Part shown: positions 57,237-64,000 of the stretch, piece by piece | How positions within the stretch are numbered: the first letter of the stretch is position 1 | Layout of the letters: each line of letters starts with the position of its first letter | Origin: Sambucus nigra | Lineage: Eukaryota; Streptophyta; Magnoliopsida; Dipsacales; Adoxaceae | Assembly: GCA_949130495.1 (NCBI GenBank) | Contig: OX422209.1 | Coordinates: 692,650,757 to 692,714,756 of the forward strand | DNA length: 64,000 bases | Reading direction: 5' to 3' | Notes under the pieces: generated by a model | What the model was told of the DNA's origin: nothing | The model's input: the letters and a program-made list of their open reading frames with translations, nothing else | Databases searched by the model: none | Translations under genes and position numbers: made by a program

Positions 57237-58820
57237 TATGAGTATATGTTTATCAGAAGAGGTAAAATGAGTCTAGGTATACAGTGTTTGGTGAAATATT
57301 CTCTTACTTTCTGGTTTTCGTGAAATCAATTTTACCCCACCCCAGGCACCCCCAACGAATTATATACCACAGCTTTTCTAACTTCTTATTTATAATAGTG
57401 AACTGTTTTTCAAGCTTTTTCCAATTTCATAGTCAAATGCATGCTAATTCCACCCCTCTTTTGGCTGGTAACTAAGTTGAGAAATCCCCACTTGGATTAT
57501 TGTTTGGAGAAGAAGCCAAGGAATTGGGCATGGTCTTCCTTTGTGATGTTCGGATTTTTCTTTATTATAGATGTTTATGAGTGGTCCGGTGGATCCCTTT
57601 TGATGTACTGTTGTATTTGGTTTGTATTAATACAATTTCTTTGATTTCCATTAAAAAATGGGGATGGTTATTAATCAGGAGTACACTCATAAAATGTATG
57701 TCACTACTGTTTACCCATCAAGTGTCTATTAGGTCTCTTTGATAACAATTTAAAACAATTGATAATAGGGCTGTGCACATATACCGATAAACCAAGAAAA
57801 CCAGTGAAACTAGTCCAAACCAAAATTTAACCGGCGGGTTTAGATTTACACAGGTCAATGAAGGGTCTGAATAAGGGAAAAAACTAAAGGGACTCGGTTC
57901 AACTGTCAGCTGCCCCCCATCCTGCGCGCGGTAGAAACAAGCTGCCCGGCTATATATAAATACACGCGCACGCGCGCGCGCACACAGAGATCTTACACGA
58001 CACCTCAATCTCTTAAACCCTAATGTTTCGGGATGTCAAAGAAATGAAAATACGCCCCTCTCTCTCGTTTCATTTGCTAAACCGTCATCCAACTCTCATA
58101 CCATGTCAGATAACTCATGGAGAAGAACTCGACCCTAGAAGCTAGGTGGAGGGTGTGCCCACATGATTATAAATCGTATGATATCTTTGAATTTATACCC
58201 ATACGATTTGGAACGTCACTACAGTAAGAAGATTAATGTGCATCTTTGGCCATTGATTGAGGAGCTAGAAGAATTGTGCCAATTGTGTATTTAAGGTTGG
58301 ACATCTATTACAAGAGCCTTAATTCAATCTTCTAGGTTATCCAAATGAATCCCGCTAATGCCTCCTTTTAAAGTTTGCATTATTGGTTTTAAGGATAGCA
58401 ATTTTGTTCCGTTTTTTCTTCTGCATTTAAATTGCTAGTGTGCATGGTCTCACTTAAAATGACTGTTTCGGGAAGTATTAGTTTAAGCTATGTAAGAACT
58501 TTACTTATCATTAACTAGATCACAGCCTGCATCAATCTTCACAAAGCACTAGGAATCTGATTGGTGAGAAAGGAGAGTTTGGTGGTGAACCATCCCTTGG
58601 AATTCTGGGTTATCAAAATCAACACTTTTAACACTATCGTCTCTATTATATTTGGAAAAATCAAGAAGAGCTAGTATCATTGTACAAAAAGTGGTGTTTA
58701 ATTTTACTAGTGTATAAATGGTTGTTTTTCGACGAGCACAAAACAAGGATGCAAAAACCTGCAAATTCAATAGTAACAAGAACAGATCCTTCCAATTTCG
58801 CGTGATGTCCAAAACACTTG
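57237..58820. other. Intergenic DNA, no gene recognised
   Basis: Contains an alternating purine-pyrimidine run (ACACGCGCACGCGCGCGCGC, about 57962-57982) and, 30 bp later, an AAACCCTAA telo-box (58015-58023) before an ATG. This could be a promoter/5'-UTR, but no credible downstream frame follows. Confidence 0.4.
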
Positions 58821-60139
58821 GGGTGTTTCTAAGGGCACTCCAACTAATACTTCAAAATGCCACAACTCTTTTTTTACTACAAAATACCACTTAAGTTTAA
58901 TAGTTACTTCCAAATACCACCGAAGGGCTATCACATATTTAAAGTTGTAATAAATCATTTACCCACTTTCTCTCCTCTCTACACATTCAAAACTCTCAAC
59001 TTCTCAACCTTTCAACTTCAAAATCTCTCAACTTCAACTACAAATTAATCTAATTGTCTAAACCTCAAAAGCTTCAAAGATCTTCATCAAATAATCATCC
59101 GACATCATACAAGCAAGATTATAGTCATCAGAACATGTATAATAGACATTGTTTGATATTATTCATTATGAAAGATATGTTAAACCCTTGAAAAACATGT
59201 TAAACCTATTACAAATATGTTGAATAATAATAATGTGTTCATTTTTGGTGCAAAGAACGTTTAATACTCCTCATATGTTGAAAAAACACCACATAATCAA
59301 TAAACCTTAGTGTACAAAACCCTAGTTGATAACCCAGTGATTCGGTATTCCGACCCCGAGTAAAGACTCAAATTTCATCATGTTTGTCCTGAACCAAATA
59401 TGGTATGAAAAATTGGATTTAAACATCCTTCGGTATAATTATCCCGAGTATATGCATTTCATTCGGTATAATTACCCCGAATGAGACTTTTCAGCAAAAA
59501 AACTTTATATACATTCCATTCGGCATAATCCCCCTGGATATATGAATTTAATTCGCCATAATCACCCCGAATATATGCATTCCATTCGGCATAATCATCC
59601 CGAATATATGCATTCCATTCGGCATAATCATCCCGAATGAAATTTTTTCGAGAAAATCATAAGCTTTTTCGGGGGCCTAATATCGAACCACTGTAATGTT
59701 CCATTTTGGGGTTTAATTGTTTCTTGGGTTAAAAAACATTAAAAAAACGTATTTATGCAGCAAAACTTACCTCAAACATAATATTTCAACATTTTCATTA
59801 GTTTTAGAGTTGCCCATACCCATTTTTAACACCTCAATTAGTTGTTGTAACTTCAATATGGTAACTTCAATGACAAAACCTTAGTTATGATGTTGTTTCA
59901 ATAATTAATATGGTAATTTGTTGGTGAAGTTTGTATAGTGTTTGAATGGGAAGTTTATGTAGGGGTTTGAGTGGGAGAATGGTTGAGAGAAAGTTGTGTT
60001 GAGAGAGAAAATGTTTTGGAAGAATGGTTGAGAGGAAGTAAAAAAAATATATATACTATATGGTGGCCCTTAGCAAAAAAATGTAAAAAATCGTTTGTGG
60101 TATTTTGAAGCATTTTTTGTGGTGCCCTTAGAAACACCG
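58821..60139. mobile_element. DNA transposon with long inverted ends, non-autonomous (1319 bp)
   Basis: The left end GGGTGTTTCTAAGGGCAC and reversed right end CGGTGTTTCTAAGGGCAC match, and the inverted similarity continues inward (CTTCAAAATACCAC, then AGTTGAGAG/CTCTCAACT words). Flanks AACACTTG and AACACTCA could be an 8-bp duplication with two changes. No transposase. hAT or Mutator-like; not resolved. Confidence 0.75.
59427..59645. repeat. ~33-bp tandem repeat of ATTCGG...CCGAAT hairpins
   Basis: Six or so copies of ATTCGGCATAATCATCCCGA plus ATATATGCATTCC. Each unit has inverted arms ATTCGG and CCGAAT. Located centrally in the transposon above. Confidence 0.88.
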
Positions 60140-60590
60140 AACACTCATTGTCTAAATTAAATAATATATATTTGAATTTTGCATTACCAGAAAAAAAAAA
60201 AAATTCTTGCCTTGTAGATTATAGAAGAAGCTGTATAAAACAAAGGGTTAACTACACTTACCCCCCTTGGAACTTTATTCCCGTTTTCATTGCATTACCC
60301 GAACGTTCATTTTTGAGATTTAACCCCTGAACTTTCGAAACGACTTCAAATAACTTCCTAATGTTAACAATGTTAATTTTTTGGACGGAAATTGGGTCTT
60401 GTGAATCCCATGAAACTTTTAAAAGGGTATGTTAACATCTTTTAAATGTTAAAAAGAAAAAAAAAACTCTCATGACAACCATGAAAGTCTAACACATGAT
60501 CTTTAACTTATATATGTGATTAGTTCTTTTTAAACATTAAAGCTATTATGTTACGTTAGGATCTTTAGACCTATGTGATTATCACATATT
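60140..60590. other. Unassigned, repeat-like DNA
   Basis: Around 60242-60400 the phrases AACTACACTTACCCCCC and TTAACCCCTGAACTTTCGAA resemble a common plant interspersed repeat end, but no partner end was found. Confidence 0.35.
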
Positions 60591-61011
60591 GTTTAAAATT
60601 AGGATAATAATCGTCCTTAGATATGCCATGAATTTGAGAGGAGCTTGAAGGTTGAACTTCATTCTTGAATTTGAACTTAACCTTTGAGGATTAAAGTTTC
60701 TCTCCTTAGCCTAATTTCGTATTAGTGTTGCAATTTCAGTTTTCTAGCCGATGGAAATTAGGCCTTTATATATAGGCAGGGAGGGGACCTTAATCCCAAT
60801 AGTCATTCGCTATGGATGTCATAATGGTAGAATGGAGAATTTATGTTAATACTTTTATATCATTAATAGTTAATTTTATTATCCAAAAATGAAATTAACT
60901 TTTGACATTTATGGGCAACCTTTTGTTTAACCAATCTGACCTTTATTTTAAATTAATTATGAACCAACTAATGACTTGTGAATTCATTTATATTTAACAA
61001 TAGTTCTAACA
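60591..61011 (-). repeat. 3' LTR of a minus-strand Copia element (partial)
   Basis: On the minus strand the LTR starts TGTTAGAACTATTG after a polypurine tract CCAATTGGGAGAG (61012-61024). A TATA region CCTATATATAAAGGCC lies at about 60763-60778. The far end (left) is not defined. Confidence 0.7.
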
Positions 61012-61369
61012 CTCTCCCAATTGGTTCATAATTATCATAAGACGCGCTATAAACTTTCAGTCATCTTTAATGGTATTTCATAAATACCTTAATCAAATAA
61101 AACATCAGTGTGAGTCATAGTGGTTTTATACTAATTCAAAAGTATGGTTCATTTTTATGTACTACATCACTAGTGATTCATTCAACATGGTCTGTAATAA
61201 GGTATATCTTAATGGTTCAATAATTGTCTTATAAATACTATTTTTATCACTTTTGTCAATCCACATGCATGTAAACAAATATCGCAAGACAAAAATTAAA
61301 TTTTTTAGAGAACACTTTATTGATATCAAAATAATGTCAAATACATAAGCGTTTATCAATCCATCATTA

Positions 61370-62390
61370 CATTATTTTAATGACTACTTCTCGAGATCCA
61401 TCCTTTCAATATGTTGTAAAAAGGTTTTCGGTGCTAGTTCTTTAATTAGCGGATCTGCTACATTTACACTTGTACTAATGTGTTTAATTGACACTCGTTA
61501 TTCCTAAACTTATTTTTTTTTTCTATATAGGTATTTTATCTCAATGTGCTTAATTTCTTTAGAATACCTATCATTCTTTGAAGAGAATACTGCTGCGATA
61601 TTGTCAAAATAATTTTTTAGCGGCTTAGAGATGCAATCCATTACACTTAGCCCTGAAATAAAGTTCTACCGTCATAAACCATGATTTGTAGTTTCAAAAG
61701 ATGCTACGAACTCAACATCAATTGTGAAAGAAGCTATAACAGTTTGTTTAACACTTTTCAAGAAATTTCCCCTCTCGCGAGAAGAAACACATAATCAAAA
61801 GTGCTCTTCCGACTATCCACACATCCTTCGTAATACGAGTTCGTGAAACAAATCACTTCAAGATGATCAGTCTTTGTGAACGAGAGCATATAATCTTTAG
61901 TCTCCTGTATGTATCTTACCACTTACTTTGCATCTTTTTAATGATCTATTCCCGGTTACTTTGATACCTTCTTAGCACCCCTACATTAAAACTAATAGCC
62001 AGTCTTGTGTAAACTTGTGCATGTATTAAACTTCTTACAATTGAGGCATAAGAGTTTTTTTTTCATACTTTCTCGTTCCAATTCATTTTGTGGACATCGT
62101 TGTAAGCTAAATTCATCTCCCCCCTGAATTGGAATGATATTAATACCACAATTATGCATGTTAAATATTTCTAAAACTTTGTTAATGTAGGATTTCTGAG
62201 ATAATTCCAAACGTCCAAGTGATTTATTACGAAATATTTCTATCCCTATCACGTAGGATGCCTCTCCCATGTATTTCATTTCAATGTTTTGAGAAAGAAA
62301 CTGCTTAGTTTTTCATAGCAATGAGTAAATAGTCAACATATAGAACTAAAAAAAACTTACTTCCAGTGGTATTTAGGTATATATACCAGT
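61370..62390 (-). pseudogene. Copia reverse transcriptase C-terminus and RNase H, decayed
   Basis: Read on the minus strand: GSKFFLVLYVDYLLIA (the family has YVDD, here the second Asp reads Tyr), KYMGEASYVIGIEIFRNKS, LELSQKSYINKVLEIFNM, then RNase H blocks YIQETKDYMLSFTKTDHLEV, GCVDSRKSTFDYVFLLA, KNDRYSKEIKHIEIKY-like text and the terminus VADPLIKELAPKTF. Shifts and stops occur throughout the RNase H. The LTR and polypurine tract to the left complete the 3' half. The 5' half is missing or displaced by the sequence starting at about 62396. Confidence 0.85.
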
Positions 62391-62395
62391 CAACG

Positions 62396-63489
62396 CGCGA
62401 CACCCCGCATATTTTGACATTGGAAGTGCCCAGTCCCTGTTGCCAAACTAAGTCGGGCATCATAATTAAAATACCATGCTTAGTATGTAACAGGATGTGA
62501 GACATGAAATACTTTTTTCACAAGATATAATACGAAATTATTCCAATGAATATAAACATTCACACAAGAAATTTCCATCACCACACTAACTCTAAAATAA
62601 AACTCAACTCTAAATTATAGATTATTACTTAAATGAAATAATACAACTGTAACTCTAACTTAAAAAGAAATCGTAAACAACCGTGGAACCGAATGGACCA
62701 CTAAATCCATAAACAACTGTCTCATAAATAAAAAGATGGAATGGAAAATTTAATCTAATAAAGAAGTAAAATAAGACTTTGGCTGCACTCCACGAATCTC
62801 CAATTAATCTATGCAGCTACTCTATCAACTATAGCTGAAATGCTAGTCAACGCAATGGGTCAGAGTCCAATTCATGAATACCAGCTACTCCTCCTAATTA
62901 CAATATGTAAATCCATACATAAGCATCATACAAAATAAATATTATAATAGAGTATTTTAAATTAAAACTATATAAGGACATACAAGTAAAGTAAAATACT
63001 CAAACTACCCTCACAGCTAAGCCACCCCATTATTCAAGTTCAATTATGTGATTTCAATGGTGAAATAAAGTTAGACCTTTTATCTTACTCAAATTAATTA
63101 TTATTATTAGTGCGACACCACTATAGCCATTCAACCTTTCCATTGGTTTTGCACATACTCCTGACGACCTTAAGTTTATACACGTCACACCCATTCCTAT
63201 CACTATAGTTAGTCAGTCTAATTTCGTTAGCTTTGCACATACCTGTGATGTTCCATACATAACACGTCACCATAATCAGTCGACCCAATTATCGTTATCC
63301 CTCCACATACTCGTGATGCCAACACATACCCAATTTGTTATAGCCAATCAGTCCAATTATTGTTAACCCTGCATATACTCACAATGCAAATTCATTTTAA
63401 TACTCGTTTATTATCTTAGGCATTAATTATTTATTTTAATCAAGTTCTCTTTATTCTCAATTAGCCCCACCCATAATTCGGGTATTACA
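62396..63489 (-). mobile_element. Possible solo LTR or LTR, minus orientation
   Basis: On the minus strand it would start TGTAATACCCGAATTATGG (right end 63489) and end TATGCGGGGTGTCGCG (left end about 62396), like the TGTAACACCCCG...GGGGTGTCACA LTRs elsewhere in the window. It interrupts the Copia RT reading. No target duplication was found, and the sequence to the right does not resume Copia, so it may instead be part of a larger element leaving the window. Confidence 0.45.
63100..63400. repeat. Degenerate ~65-80 bp tandem repeats
   Basis: Four diverged units with the words TATAGCCAATCAGTCCAATT, GTTA, TGCACATAC and TCGTGATG in the same order. LTR subrepeats of this kind fit the surrounding LTR-like segment. 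Confidence 0.65.
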
Positions 63490-64000
63490 ACCTAAAATCA
63501 CCCCTAGTCCCATAACTAGAGATCACCAAACCATAAGTATTAGCTAGTCTATCACCTAAGAAGAATACCTATTAAAAATCATCACCTATTCTCTCACCTA
63601 GACTTAAGGAATAACGTAACGACATACTACCTAGCCCTACCCAGGAAAATATCCAATCGTACAAGTATGCACTCACTAGTATTGTATCTAGAAAGTGACA
63701 ATAACTACAAGTCTACCTGCTAGTTCCATACCTATAAAGCAGCCTATAAAACAAGTGAAAGTACAACTACTTTATAAAATCCTAACATTCCCGCAACGTC
63801 GAAATATTAATACGAAAAATCTCCACGTAAATTATAATTTAACTAAACACTACAATCCTCCAATTAATCCTACGATTTAAATTCCATTCAATTTACATCA
63901 ATCTAATCATGTAATAGCCGGATACTTCAAAATAGTCATACAAGTTGTCAAATTCCATAATTACAAAACAAGTGATATTTGAACAATTCAACACATAATC
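63490..64000. other. Unassigned AT-rich DNA to window end
   Basis: No gene seen. Probably retroelement-derived and continuing beyond the window. Confidence 0.35.

Overview
The window looks like repeat-dense nuclear DNA from a flowering plant, probably a eudicot and probably heterochromatic. Almost everything recognisable is transposable-element DNA of classes typical of plant genomes: Ty3/Gypsy chromovirus, Ty1/Copia, Tat/Ogre-like LTR sequence, CACTA (En/Spm), hAT, PIF/Harbinger-like, Stowaway MITEs and an L1-type LINE. The insertions are nested up to three or four deep. I see only one convincing host gene, a small single-pass membrane protein at 56659-56979 (+). No rRNA, tRNA, CRISPR or organellar gene was found.

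Layout. 1-8862: LTR-like sequence, two adjoining tandem-repeat arrays (1046-2290), a Tat/Ogre-like LTR (about 2383-4315) and AT-rich unassigned DNA. 8863-15893: a complete but gag-only (non-autonomous) Copia-type element with 1.65 and 1.52 kb LTRs, a tRNA-Met-type primer site and a polypurine tract. 15894-16279: the 3' end of a Gypsy pol. 16280-41279: a Gypsy chromovirus (Tekay/Del-like) whose two LTRs are each about 2.88 kb once later insertions are removed. The 5' LTR carries a CACTA element (17051-21499, duplicated target ACA) and a reverse-oriented solo LTR (22324-25565, duplicated target CTATG) that itself holds a MITE. The 3' LTR carries a second CACTA element (34276-40980, duplicated target TTT). 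The Gypsy gag-pol (27069-31670) is riddled with stops and has lost catalytic residues in protease, reverse transcriptase and integrase.

41376-43590: the left part of a third, more diverged CACTA element. 43591-49980: small or broken elements, including short-LTR remnants, a hairpin MITE, a Gypsy LTR with its upstream polypurine tract, and a PIF-type ORF1 pseudogene. 49985-53470: a LINE reverse-transcriptase fragment split by a hAT element (duplicated target ACCATATC), which is itself split by a 2.0 kb LTR element of TRIM type. 54302-60139: two Stowaway MITEs, a minus-strand LTR/primer-site remnant, the host gene and a 1.3 kb element with long terminal inverted repeats. 60140-64000: the 3' half of a minus-strand Copia element (RT and RNase H) and a further LTR-like segment that runs out of the window.

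The most interesting system is the CACTA pair. The copy in the 3' LTR keeps what appears to be an uninterrupted three-exon TNP2/TnpD-type transposase but has lost most of its TnpA-like gene. The copy in the 5' LTR keeps most of the TnpA-like gene, with lesions, but has lost nearly all of the transposase. They share terminal repeats, palindromic subterminal arrays and a promoter-side palindrome, so they look like two complementary halves of one two-component transposon sitting in the two LTRs of one retrotransposon.
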